Positions 1-7,630 of a stretch of DNA of 12,033 nucleotides are shown piece after piece. The notes under the pieces were generated by a model. The model was not told where the DNA came from. It worked only from the letters and a program-made list of their open reading frames with translations, and did no database searches. The stretch's first letter is position 1. Every line of letters starts with the position of its first letter. A program made the position numbers and the translations under genes. The stretch is from Methanobrevibacter sp. (GTDB taxonomy: Archaea > Methanobacteriota > Methanobacteria > Methanobacteriales > Methanobacteriaceae): the NCBI GenBank assembly GCA_021442885.1, contig JABUVA010000022.1, forward strand, positions 23,572-35,604. The letters are read 5' to 3'.

Positions 1-2370
1 AGAATCATCAGTTTCAATAGCTACATCCTCACTAGACCCAAACTCCTCTAAAGAATCATTATTTATATCCACATCATCATTTAAAGCTTGTTTTAAAAGA
101 TAATCTAAAATATATTTTGTAGCTTCTTTATGTAGTGGCTTATTATCATTTCCACACTTAGGAGAATAAATACAAGAAGGACATCCATCATCACAAGGAC
201 AATTATCTAATAATTCTTTAGTAGCTTGAAGTAAATTAACAAAAACATCAGAAGCCTTCTCGGTAATTCCAATGCCTCCCTCGTAAGCATCATAAATAAA
301 AATACTTGATTCATCTGTATCTATATGATAATCCGTTGAAAGACCACCTATATCAAATCTATCACACATTACTTGTAATGGGAAAAGCCCTATTAAAGCA
401 TGTTCAACACCATGTATTCCACCAGCAAATGCGTCTTTTTCCTCAAATTTCTCATTAATTTCATCTGCAATATGTTTAGGAATTGTAAACCATAAACCTT
501 TAGTTTTAAATTTAAGTGGTGGTAAATCAAGGTCATAAACCCCTAATATTTTAGAATGACTAACTAATTTATATTTATAATACTCCTCTTTTACAATTAG
601 TTCACCAAAATTAATTGTTAAATCACCATAATTAACTTTAGAAATCTTCCTATTAACATTAATATCAGTACTTTTTTGTACAACAGTGTGATGATCCACA
701 TCTTGTTTAACAACATTTACAATCTTTTTTGTAAAATTAACATTTTTAACTCTGTATGTTTCTCCTTTATTAATTAAAATAGCTCCTTTATGAGCCTCAC
801 GGTATACATGTGAACGATCCATGGTCTCTAAAACTTTTCCTTTATTCATTATTACAAATGTTTCATCAGATAATTGATCTAGCTTATGATTAAATGTAGG
901 ATTATCAGTTTTATGATAAATATATTGTTTTTTAGGATTTCTTCTAATCTTATTTTCCCTAGATAATTGATCTAGAATATCAACATCTACATTGAAATAT
1001 TTTTTAGAATCCTCAGCTGATAATGGAAGCTCATAAGCTGCACAAGCAATATGTGCATCTCTTAAAATATCATTGTTTAAATCTATAATAGCATTCTCAT
1101 GAGGTTTATCGAAGAAAAACCTAGGATTATTCATAAAAAATTGATCTAATTGATTTTCAAATGCAACCAAAATAGCTAAAGACTTTTGATTGCTTCTTCC
1201 TGCTCTTCCACATTGTTGCCAAGTTGAAATCATAGTTCCAGGATACCCTGAAATTATAACAGCATCAAGAGTACCTATATCAATTCCTAATTCTAATGCA
1301 TTTGTACAAGTAACACCTAAGTATTCACCTGATTTTAATTTATGTTCAATGTTTCTTCTTTCATCAGCTAGGTAACCTGCACGATAAGCAGCTATTCTTT
1401 CAGTCCACTTTGGCTTAGTTTTACCCATATCCATTTTAGCCCAACGAGTAATTAACTCAGTCATTTTACGTGAAACAGTAAAACATAATGTTTGAATTTG
1501 TTTTAAAATAAGATACATGTAAATCTTTTCTGTTTCCATATGAACAGAAGCATCAACAATAGTCTTTTTAGCACCTTTTTTATAATTTCTAAATGGATTA
1601 TATAAAATAAAATCTTTTTCACCACTTGGAGATGTGTCATTATCAACTAAAACAAAATCTTCACCTGTTAATTTATTAGCAAGTTCTAAGGGATTAGCTA
1701 AAGTTGCTGATGATAGAATAAATTGAGGATTTGCACCATAATGATTAGCTATTCTTTTAAGTCTTTTAATTAAATAAGCAACATTTGAACCAAAAACACC
1801 TTTATAATAATGAGATTCATCAATAACAATATATTTTAAGTTACGATAAAACTTTGCCCACTGATGATGCCAAGATAGTATTAAATGAAGTTGATAAGGG
1901 TTTGTAAGAACACATCTAGAATTAGAACGAATATTTGATCTTTTTGATTTAGGAGTATCACCATCATAAGTATTAGGATTAATCTCAATATCTAAATCCT
2001 TTTCAAGATCTTTTAAAACAATTAATTGATCATTAGCTAATGCTTTAACAGGATAAATGTATAAAGCAGTAGCTTGGTCATCCTCCATTAATGTTTCCAT
2101 AATTGGTAAGTTAAAAGCTAATGTTTTTCCAGAAGCAGTTGGAGTAGTAATTATAATATTTTTATTATTTTTTGAATGAATATAAGTATCAGCTTGATGA
2201 TTATAAAGTTTAATACCTTTAGAATCTAAATAATCAATTATATTCTCATTTAAATTATCTACTTTTTTATATTTTGCTTTTTTAGCAGGGATTGTTTCTA
2301 CATGAGAAATTTTATCCCTATAATTTATATCATTTTTAAATGTATCAATAGCTTTTAATTTTTTTGCCAT
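1..2370 (-). CDS. MrfA/Hrq1-like DExH-box DNA helicase with C-terminal cysteine cluster (3' end cut by window edge)
   Basis: The reverse strand is open from an ATG at 2370 to the window edge: 790 codons without a stop, so only the C-terminal tail is missing. Seen in order: a Q-motif-like NHQA (residues 57-60), Walker A PTASGKT (77-83), a DESH box (184-187) followed by YYKGVFGSN, an SSATLANP motif III, and CTNALELGID leading to QQCGRAGR (motif VI, around 385). The C-terminal part reads as DUF1998, with cysteines at 724, 726, 730, 733 and 739 in a CPCDDGCPSC...PKCGN pattern, then an acidic tail. This order is that of the MrfA/Hrq1 superfamily 2 family. MrfA works in bacterial repair of mitomycin-type lesions with the exonuclease MrfB, and Hrq1 is a RecQ4-like 3'-5' helicase. 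A repair role is inferred. No MrfB-like gene is in the window. No clear ribosome-binding site precedes the ATG. The family is secure; the biological role is not. Confidence 0.9.
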   Translation of the reverse strand, partial: MAKKLKAIDTFKNDINYRDKISHVETIPAKKAKYKKVDNLNENIIDYLDSKGIKLYNHQADTYIHSKNNKNIIITTPTASGKTLAFNLPIMETLMEDDQATALYIYPVKALANDQLIVLKDLEKDLDIEINPNTYDGDTPKSKRSNIRSNSRCVLTNPYQLHLILSWHHQWAKFYRNLKYIVIDESHYYKGVFGSNVAYLIKRLKRIANHYGANPQFILSSATLANPLELANKLTGEDFVLVDNDTSPSGEKDFILYNPFRNYKKGAKKTIVDASVHMETEKIYMYLILKQIQTLCFTVSRKMTELITRWAKMDMGKTKPKWTERIAAYRAGYLADERRNIEHKLKSGEYLGVTCTNALELGIDIGTLDAVIISGYPGTMISTWQQCGRAGRSNQKSLAILVAFENQLDQFFMNNPRFFFDKPHENAIIDLNNDILRDAHIACAAYELPLSAEDSKKYFNVDVDILDQLSRENKIRRNPKKQYIYHKTDNPTFNHKLDQLSDETFVIMNKGKVLETMDRSHVYREAHKGAILINKGETYRVKNVNFTKKIVNVVKQDVDHHTVVQKSTDINVNRKISKVNYGDLTINFGELIVKEEYYKYKLVSHSKILGVYDLDLPPLKFKTKGLWFTIPKHIADEINEKFEEKDAFAGGIHGVEHALIGLFPLQVMCDRFDIGGLSTDYHIDTDESSIFIYDAYEGGIGITEKASDVFVNLLQATKELLDNCPCDDGCPSCIYSPKCGNDNKPLHKEATKYILDYLLKQALNDDVDINNDSLEEFGSSEDVAIETDDS

Positions 2371-2567
2371 AATAATCTATAAAAAAAGGTTATTCATTCA
2401 ACAAACAATAATTATTATGTATCTTTTTGTTAATAAATATTTCAAAAAATACTCTGCTAGACAGTTGATTTGATATATTTTAGTCAAACTCTATTAGAAA
2501 ATTTTCATATGTATTAATTAAAGATTAATTATAAAAAATAGTATAAAACAAAAGATTGGTGAATAAA
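2371..2567. promoter_or_regulatory. Divergent intergenic region with promoters for the MrfA-like helicase (-) and the flavoprotein (+)
   Basis: These 197 bases separate two divergent genes and contain no ORF or RNA gene that I recognise. Toward the right, TTATAAAA at 2529-2536 is a TATA-like box that would place the transcript start near 2556-2560, leaving a very short leader. The ribosome-binding site GGTGA lies at 2558-2562. Toward the left, the AT-rich stretch around 2430-2445 (AAATATTTATTAA on the reverse strand) is a weaker TATA candidate. Two related 13-base elements, at 2451-2463 and 2488-2500 (10 of 13 identical), and an inverted repeat TTTGA (2469-2473)/TCAAA (2484-2488) lie between the promoters and could bind a regulator. 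This is inference. Confidence 0.45.
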
Positions 2568-3185
2568 ATGAATGTATTATTAATAAATGGTAGTCCTAGA
2601 CCAACTGGCAATACTTCAATTGCTTTAGCTGAAATGATTAATGTTTTTAATGAAAATAATATTGAAACTGAAGTTGTAGATATTGGAAAAAAAGATATTC
2701 GTGGCTGTGTTGCCTGTGGAGTTTGTGCAGAAAAAGGAGAATGTAATTATAATGATATAGTTAATGAAATCGCACCAAAATTTGAAAAAGCAGATGGTTT
2801 AGTATTAGCATCACCTGTTTACTATGCATCTGCAAATGGTTCTTTAATTTCTTTACTTGACAGATTATTCTATAGTACATCATTTGATAAAAGAATGAAA
2901 GTTGGAGCAAGTGTAGCTACAGCAAGACGTGGCGGAATAACTACAACTTATGATGAACTTAACAAATATTTTGGTATTACAGGAATGCCTATAGCTAGTG
3001 GACAATATTGGAATGGAATTCATGGTTTAATGCCTGGTGATGCAGAAGAAGATGAAGAAGGTTTACAACAAATGAGAACCCTTGCAGAGAATATGGTATT
3101 TCTTATAAAATCTATTAATCTAGGTAAACAAGAATATGGATTACCTAAAAAAGACCCTCAAATAATAACCAATTTTATTAGATAA
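2568..3185 (+). CDS. Iron-sulfur flavoprotein (Isf-like), NADPH-dependent FMN reductase/flavodoxin fold
   Basis: This 205-residue protein starts at the ATG at 2568. A TTG four codons earlier stays in frame, but the ribosome-binding site GGTGA at 2558-2562 fits only the ATG. The N-terminus INGSPRPTGNT is the FMN phosphate loop (residues 6-16). Four cysteines follow at 47, 50, 53 and 59 (CX2CX2CX5C), the compact cluster motif of methanogen iron-sulfur flavoproteins, which binds 4Fe-4S. ASPVYYASANGSL (81-93) is the second flavin-binding segment, and the length fits the family. Isf proteins are cytoplasmic dimers that pass electrons between ferredoxin and acceptors such as oxygen or peroxide; the donor and acceptor here cannot be read from sequence. 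The gene is divergent from the MrfA-like helicase and 107 bases upstream of the SF1 helicase, with no evident terminator between, so partial read-through is possible. Confidence 0.88.
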   Translation: MNVLLINGSPRPTGNTSIALAEMINVFNENNIETEVVDIGKKDIRGCVACGVCAEKGECNYNDIVNEIAPKFEKADGLVLASPVYYASANGSLISLLDRLFYSTSFDKRMKVGASVATARRGGITTTYDELNKYFGITGMPIASGQYWNGIHGLMPGDAEEDEEGLQQMRTLAENMVFLIKSINLGKQEYGLPKKDPQIITNFIR

Positions 3186-3235
3186 TTAAAAAATAAGCAT
3201 TAAAACAGAAAAAATTCCATATTCATTGTATTAAA

Positions 3236-3244
3236 TTTAAATAT
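3236..3244 (+). promoter_or_regulatory. Weak TATA-like element upstream of the SF1 helicase gene
   Basis: TTTAAATAT lies 49 bases before the helicase ATG and would set transcription near 3265, giving a leader of roughly 28 bases. The whole spacer is AT-rich, so this is only a candidate. Read-through from the flavoprotein gene is an alternative. A weak ribosome-binding site, AGGA, is at 3283-3286. Confidence 0.3.
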
Positions 3245-3292
3245 TATTAAAATAATAAAAATAAATGAATTAAACAAAAATTAGGAATTATT

Positions 3293-5725
3293 ATGATTAG
3301 TTATGAAAAATTTAAAGAAATTGTTGTAAATATTCTTGAGAGAGATATTTCTTCAAATTCTGAGCAAAATGAAGCTATTTCATCAAGTCCTGATGAATCA
3401 TTATTCATTGTAGCAGGCCCTGGATCCGGAAAAACAACAGTAATAGTTCTAAAAATATTAAAATATATTTTTGTTGATGGAATACCTCCAAAAAGTATAT
3501 TAACAACTACATTTACACGTAAAGCAGCTGATGAGCTTTATTCACGTATACTAAGTTGGGGAGATCAAATTAAAAAACACTTAATAAACAATGAAATTAA
3601 TTGTGCTGAAGGAATTGATGGATTTAATAATATATTAGAAAATGTAGAAGCAAATAATGAAATTGAAAGAATAGATTTTAATCAAATTAACATAGGAACA
3701 ATTGATAGTATTGCAGAGGAAGTATTAAAAATCTATAAAGAGCCTGGAACTAATTTTCCAGTGGTAATTGAAAATTTTGTAGCGAAATCAGCTATGTTAA
3801 ACTCAGGAATCTTAAAAAATCAAAGATTTTTAAATAAAGATTTCCAAGATTATTTAAAATTATTTAAAAACATGGAAAGAATAGAAAATCACCCTGAAAA
3901 AATGGCTGAAATAATTTTAGATATGAAAAATAGAATATATTATGATCAAATTAACAGAAACACCCTTAATGAAAATATTGAAAATAATCCTGGTGCAAAA
4001 ATTGCTTTAGAAGCCATTGAAGATTATGAACATGAACTTGAAAAAAGAAATATCATAGATTTTCCAATGCTCGAATCTAAGTTTTTAAACAAACTAAAAG
4101 ATAATAAATTAGATATATTTTTAGATGATATTAAGATTATTTTAGTTGATGAATATCAGGATACTAATCTAATACAAGAAGAAATCTACTTTACAATAGC
4201 TAAACATGCAATTAAAAATGGAGGCAATATAACTGTTGTTGGAGATGATGACCAATCCTTATATCGTTTCAGAGGAGCTACTGTTGATCTTTTCACTAAC
4301 TTTAAAAAACGTGCTTTTGAAAAATTAGGAATTGATGTTAAAGAAATAAATTTAACAATTAATTATCGTTCTAGTGAGCATATAATAAATCTTTGTAATA
4401 GGTTTGTTGAATTAGATGAAAAATATCAGAATGCTAGAGTAGATGAAAAACCAAGAATTAATGCTCCTAATCTTGAAAAAGAAAGTTTACCTGTTCTTGG
4501 AATGTTTAGAAATAATGTTGAAATGTTAACTCGTGACCTATCATTAATGCTTAATAAGTTAATTAATAATGGTGAAGTAGAACTTAAAGTTGAAAAAGTT
4601 ATTAAAAAAGATGAAACAAAAGAAAAAGAGAATGTTGAAAAAATAGTACTTAAATTAGATGAAAAAAAAGGTTCACCATCAGATATTGCTGTTTTATCAT
4701 ATTCTCCTAAAGAAATAAATCATGGAAAAAAATTATTCCCTTTTTATCTAAGAAAAAACTTAGAGAAATTAAAAAAACCAATTCGTGTTTTTAACCCAAG
4801 AGGACAAGATTTACAGGATATTGAAGAAGTAGCTGTATTTTGTGGATTAATGTTAGAGTGTATTGACCCTGATGGTAGTATTGTAAAGAAAGATAAGAAT
4901 ATTTCACAATTAGCTAAAAGAAATATGAATAAATGGCGTAGATTTGCAAGAGATTTTATAGAACTTAATCCTGAACCTCATGAACCTTTAACTTTAAGAA
5001 AATTTGTAACAGCTTGGCAACTTAGAAAACCAATTAACTATGAAGATAATAAATGGCCTGAAACTGCAAGTTTAATGGAGCTTGCTTATAAATTAATTAC
5101 CTGGATAGAAGATTTACAAGATGACGTTGAAAAGATTATATATCTAGAAGCAATTACACAGACTATAACACAAACTGGTTTTTTCAACAAGTATTCAGGA
5201 CAAATCTACTTTGACACACCAGAACATGAATTAGAAAGTATAAAAGAAGCTATTTACAATATCTTTGTTCCAATAGCTACTGGTGATGTTGAAATTGATG
5301 AATCTTTACTTGAAACTCTTCCTAATGATAGAATCAATATAATGTCTATTCACCAATCAAAAGGTTTAGAATTTCCTTTAGTAATAGTTGATGTTGGTTC
5401 TAGATTTAAAAAGAATGATGCTAGAAGTCAAAATCTAAGATTCCCAAAACTTCCACCAAAAAATAAGTCTTTAGAAGATACTATTCGTGACCATAGTGTC
5501 CTTGGGAAAAATGATAGGCAAGAAAAAGATAGAGCATTTGATGATTTAACAAGACTTTATTTTGTTGCATTTTCAAGAGCTGAGAATGTTTTAATATTAG
5601 CTGGCCTTAATCAAGGAATAGAAGGATATAATATTAAGGATAAAAAAATTAAAATCCCTAATGTTGCTCTTGGTTGGGATAGAGATGAGAATTTAAAAGG
5701 ATTTGACGAAATTTATATGATATGA
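3293..5725 (+). CDS. UvrD/PcrA/AddA-type superfamily 1 DNA helicase
   Basis: This 810-residue protein has the complete SF1A motif set: a Q-motif glutamine at 25; Walker A AGPGSGKTT (41-49); motif Ia TTTFTRKAADEL (71-82); motif II LVDEYQDTN (284-292); motif III VVGDDDQSLYRFRGA (315-329); motif IV NYRSS (357-361); motif V INIMSIHQSKGLEF (681-694); and motif VI DDLTRLYFVAFSRAE (750-764). It should translocate 3'-5' on single-stranded DNA using ATP. The region from about 400 to 670 corresponds to the variable 2A/2B insertion. The protein ends about 45 residues after motif VI, so it lacks the C-terminal nuclease domain that bacterial AddA and RecB carry. The gene immediately downstream supplies a separate RecB-family nuclease. 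Role in recombination or end repair is inferred from that pairing. A stand-alone UvrD-type repair helicase is the alternative. Confidence 0.93.
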   Translation: MISYEKFKEIVVNILERDISSNSEQNEAISSSPDESLFIVAGPGSGKTTVIVLKILKYIFVDGIPPKSILTTTFTRKAADELYSRILSWGDQIKKHLINNEINCAEGIDGFNNILENVEANNEIERIDFNQINIGTIDSIAEEVLKIYKEPGTNFPVVIENFVAKSAMLNSGILKNQRFLNKDFQDYLKLFKNMERIENHPEKMAEIILDMKNRIYYDQINRNTLNENIENNPGAKIALEAIEDYEHELEKRNIIDFPMLESKFLNKLKDNKLDIFLDDIKIILVDEYQDTNLIQEEIYFTIAKHAIKNGGNITVVGDDDQSLYRFRGATVDLFTNFKKRAFEKLGIDVKEINLTINYRSSEHIINLCNRFVELDEKYQNARVDEKPRINAPNLEKESLPVLGMFRNNVEMLTRDLSLMLNKLINNGEVELKVEKVIKKDETKEKENVEKIVLKLDEKKGSPSDIAVLSYSPKEINHGKKLFPFYLRKNLEKLKKPIRVFNPRGQDLQDIEEVAVFCGLMLECIDPDGSIVKKDKNISQLAKRNMNKWRRFARDFIELNPEPHEPLTLRKFVTAWQLRKPINYEDNKWPETASLMELAYKLITWIEDLQDDVEKIIYLEAITQTITQTGFFNKYSGQIYFDTPEHELESIKEAIYNIFVPIATGDVEIDESLLETLPNDRINIMSIHQSKGLEFPLVIVDVGSRFKKNDARSQNLRFPKLPPKNKSLEDTIRDHSVLGKNDRQEKDRAFDDLTRLYFVAFSRAENVLILAGLNQGIEGYNIKDKKIKIPNVALGWDRDENLKGFDEIYMI

Positions 5726-5731
5726 GGTGAT
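5724..5731 (+). promoter_or_regulatory. Strong ribosome-binding site overlapping the helicase stop codon
   Basis: GAGGTGAT is a near-perfect complement of the archaeal 16S rRNA 3' end. It overlaps the helicase TGA (5723-5725) and sits three bases before the nuclease ATG at 5735. This indicates co-transcription and probable translational coupling of the pair. Confidence 0.85.
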
Positions 5732-5734
5732 TAA

Positions 5735-6934
5735 ATGAAATTATCTACAAAATCTGATAATTATATAATACCTGAATATAGTCTTACAGGAGATTTATTA
5801 TCTTTTCTAACATGTAATTTACAGTATAGATATCAAAATAAAGGCACATTACCTCCTTCAATGCCAATTCAATTGTGGTTTGGGGAATTTATTCATGGAG
5901 TAATGGAGGAAGCTTATCTTAAATGGGATAATAAGAAAACTCAATTTCCTTGGGATTGGAAATCTGATGTTAGACCAATTGAAGATATGATTGATTTACG
6001 TCTTCAAGTAAGTGGATTATATCCTCCTAAAGATCATTTTTTTACAACAAACACACCTGGCAGTGTTTTAAGCTCAGAAGATTTAACAGAAGCAGATCAT
6101 AAAAAATTAGCTAGTGCTCGTGCACATGAAGCTATCAATATTTGGGGACCACACCTATTTCCTTTAATTGATTCTGCAGAGATTTTAATTAAAGGTATTA
6201 GAGAAATGCCTAATTATGATAAAAATAGAAGTAGATCTGATTATTATGGAATAAATGGTATTGTTGATGTTTTAAGTTCAAGTAAGATAATAAGAAACCA
6301 AACAAGTCTTGATGATTATAATAATAAAATCATAGAATTTTTAATGAAAGATTCTAATTTCCAAAAAAATATAAAAGAAATTCAAGGTGATGATTATGAA
6401 ATCATTATTGATTATAAAGGTATGAAAAGACCATCTACTGAAGATATTACTTGGGAACATCATAAACAACAAATATTAACCTACGCATGGCTTAGATCTA
6501 AACAAGAAGATGCAAAACCTGTGGTTGCAGGAATTATTTTCTATTTAAATGAACTTGTACCTTCTTATGAAGATTTACAGTCAATGCAAATAGAACTTCA
6601 AAATGAAACTTTTGATATAGATATTAGTGAGGATGATTTTGATAAAATTATTAATTGGGATGAAAGTAAAGAATATCCTATCCTTTCAGATGAATTAAAA
6701 CAAAAAAGATCAATAAGAATAATTAATATTGATCAAAAAGAGATTAACGGTGCATTAGATAAGTTTGATAGTGTTGTTAGTGATATTGAAGATTCACTAA
6801 TAAAAGAAAGAGAAGGATGTAAAATAAAAGATGCCTGGAAAGCAGAAGCAGAAGAAAGAACATGTACTGCATGTGATTTTAGAAGTTTTTGCACCAATAA
6901 AAATATTAAAATGAAAAATTTTAAAGTACCTTAA
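5735..6934 (+). CDS. PD-(D/E)XK nuclease of the RecB/AddB/Cas4 type with a probable Fe-S cluster
   Basis: This 399-residue protein carries the RecB-nuclease motif series: FGEFIH with His54 (motif I), GINGIVDVL with Asp178 (motif II), IIIDYKG with Asp226 and Lys228 (motif III), and QQILTY at 245-250 (the QxxxY-type motif). One cysteine lies before the nuclease core (Cys27, in SFLTCNLQYRY). A CX2CX5C set lies after it (Cys377, 380, 386). This is the arrangement that binds 4Fe-4S in AddB, Cas4 and Dna2; Cys362 is an extra candidate. No helicase or helicase-like domain is present, unlike AddB, and it is about 200 residues longer than a typical Cas4. The gene starts 9 bases after the SF1 helicase with a strong ribosome-binding site. 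I infer that it is the nuclease subunit of a two-protein end-resection complex. No cas genes are nearby, so a CRISPR role is unlikely. Confidence 0.87.
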   Translation: MKLSTKSDNYIIPEYSLTGDLLSFLTCNLQYRYQNKGTLPPSMPIQLWFGEFIHGVMEEAYLKWDNKKTQFPWDWKSDVRPIEDMIDLRLQVSGLYPPKDHFFTTNTPGSVLSSEDLTEADHKKLASARAHEAINIWGPHLFPLIDSAEILIKGIREMPNYDKNRSRSDYYGINGIVDVLSSSKIIRNQTSLDDYNNKIIEFLMKDSNFQKNIKEIQGDDYEIIIDYKGMKRPSTEDITWEHHKQQILTYAWLRSKQEDAKPVVAGIIFYLNELVPSYEDLQSMQIELQNETFDIDISEDDFDKIINWDESKEYPILSDELKQKRSIRIINIDQKEINGALDKFDSVVSDIEDSLIKEREGCKIKDAWKAEAEERTCTACDFRSFCTNKNIKMKNFKVP

Positions 6935-6949
6935 ATAAAAGTGATTAAA

Positions 6950-7630
6950 ATGACCAATGAAATATTAAAAAGAAATAAAGATAATGCAGAAGTATTAAAA
7001 AAACATGTAAAATTAATTTCAAAGCCTGTAGCTATTAAATTCTATGATAATGAAGATGAAATTCCTGATGGACTTGAAATAATTGGAGAAAGAATAAGAC
7101 ATTGTGAAATGGTTAAAAAAGCATCATTTGGAGATAAATTTTATAGCACCCTAGACCAACAAGCTTGCCAAGGAGGAGCAGGAGCTCTTGGACTTAGAGA
7201 TATGCCTCCTAAAGTAGCTAGTGGAGAAACCTATTTTAAACTTGGTAGGTTTGATAGTCTTGAAACTGCAAAAAGCACTGTTAATGAATTATCAATAATT
7301 CCTAAAAAACATACTGGAATTCTATATTCACCATTAGAAGAAGCAGAATTTGAACCAGATGTTGTTGTAATTATTTCAGAACCAGTAGCTGCTATGAAAA
7401 TTACACAATCCTTAGTTTATAATGATGGTAGTAAAGTTAGGGCTGAATTTGCTGGAATCCAATCATTATGTGGTGATGTTGTTGCCAATCCTATTATTAG
7501 TGAAAATGTTAATATTAGTATGGGTTGTGATGGTTCTAGAAAAGAAGCAAAAGTTCAAGATAATGAATTAGCTATTGGAATTAGTAAAAATAAAATTGAA
7601 CAAGTTGTTGAAAGTTTAATGAATATTTAA
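6950..7630 (+). CDS. DUF169 family protein
   Basis: This 226-residue protein reads as DUF169 (PF02596), a family common in methanogens and some anaerobic bacteria with no established function. Conserved-looking features are KPVAIKFY near the N-terminus (residues 25-32), HCEMV with Cys52, ACQGGAGALGL with Cys73, ISEPVAAMK (142-150), SLCGDV with Cys174, and MGCDGSRK with Cys193. Four cysteines embedded in glycine-rich or conserved segments suggest metal or cofactor binding (inference). I chose the ATG at 6950: a GTG at 6941 is in frame, but GTGAT at 6941-6945 is better read as the ribosome-binding site. It follows the nuclease gene by 15 bases and is probably in the same transcript. There is no functional link that I can demonstrate. 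Its 3' end overlaps the convergent nucleotidyltransferase gene by 15 bases. Confidence 0.85.
   Translation: MTNEILKRNKDNAEVLKKHVKLISKPVAIKFYDNEDEIPDGLEIIGERIRHCEMVKKASFGDKFYSTLDQQACQGGAGALGLRDMPPKVASGETYFKLGRFDSLETAKSTVNELSIIPKKHTGILYSPLEEAEFEPDVVVIISEPVAAMKITQSLVYNDGSKVRAEFAGIQSLCGDVVANPIISENVNISMGCDGSRKEAKVQDNELAIGISKNKIEQVVESLMNI
7586..7597 (-). terminator. Candidate U-rich terminator for the nucleotidyltransferase
   Basis: On the reverse strand the sequence reads AATTTTATTTTT about 20 bases beyond the nucleotidyltransferase stop, inside the end of the DUF169 gene. A T-rich stretch of this kind can end archaeal transcripts, but in such AT-rich DNA it is weak evidence. Confidence 0.3.

Noticed and set aside
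868..975. Direct repeat of 15 bases (AGATAATTGATCTAG at 868-882 and 961-975)
   Set aside because: Both copies are in frame within the helicase and encode LDQLS in two similar helices, 31 codons apart; codon bias explains the identity.
1190..1375. Short plus-strand reading frame of 61 codons
   Set aside because: It lies entirely antisense to the conserved motif V/VI region of the MrfA-like helicase and has no recognisable domain.
5735..6934. Cas4 of a CRISPR-Cas locus
   Set aside because: The cysteine and nuclease motifs are shared with Cas4, but the protein is about twice the usual length, is coupled to an SF1 helicase, and no cas gene or repeat array is seen.
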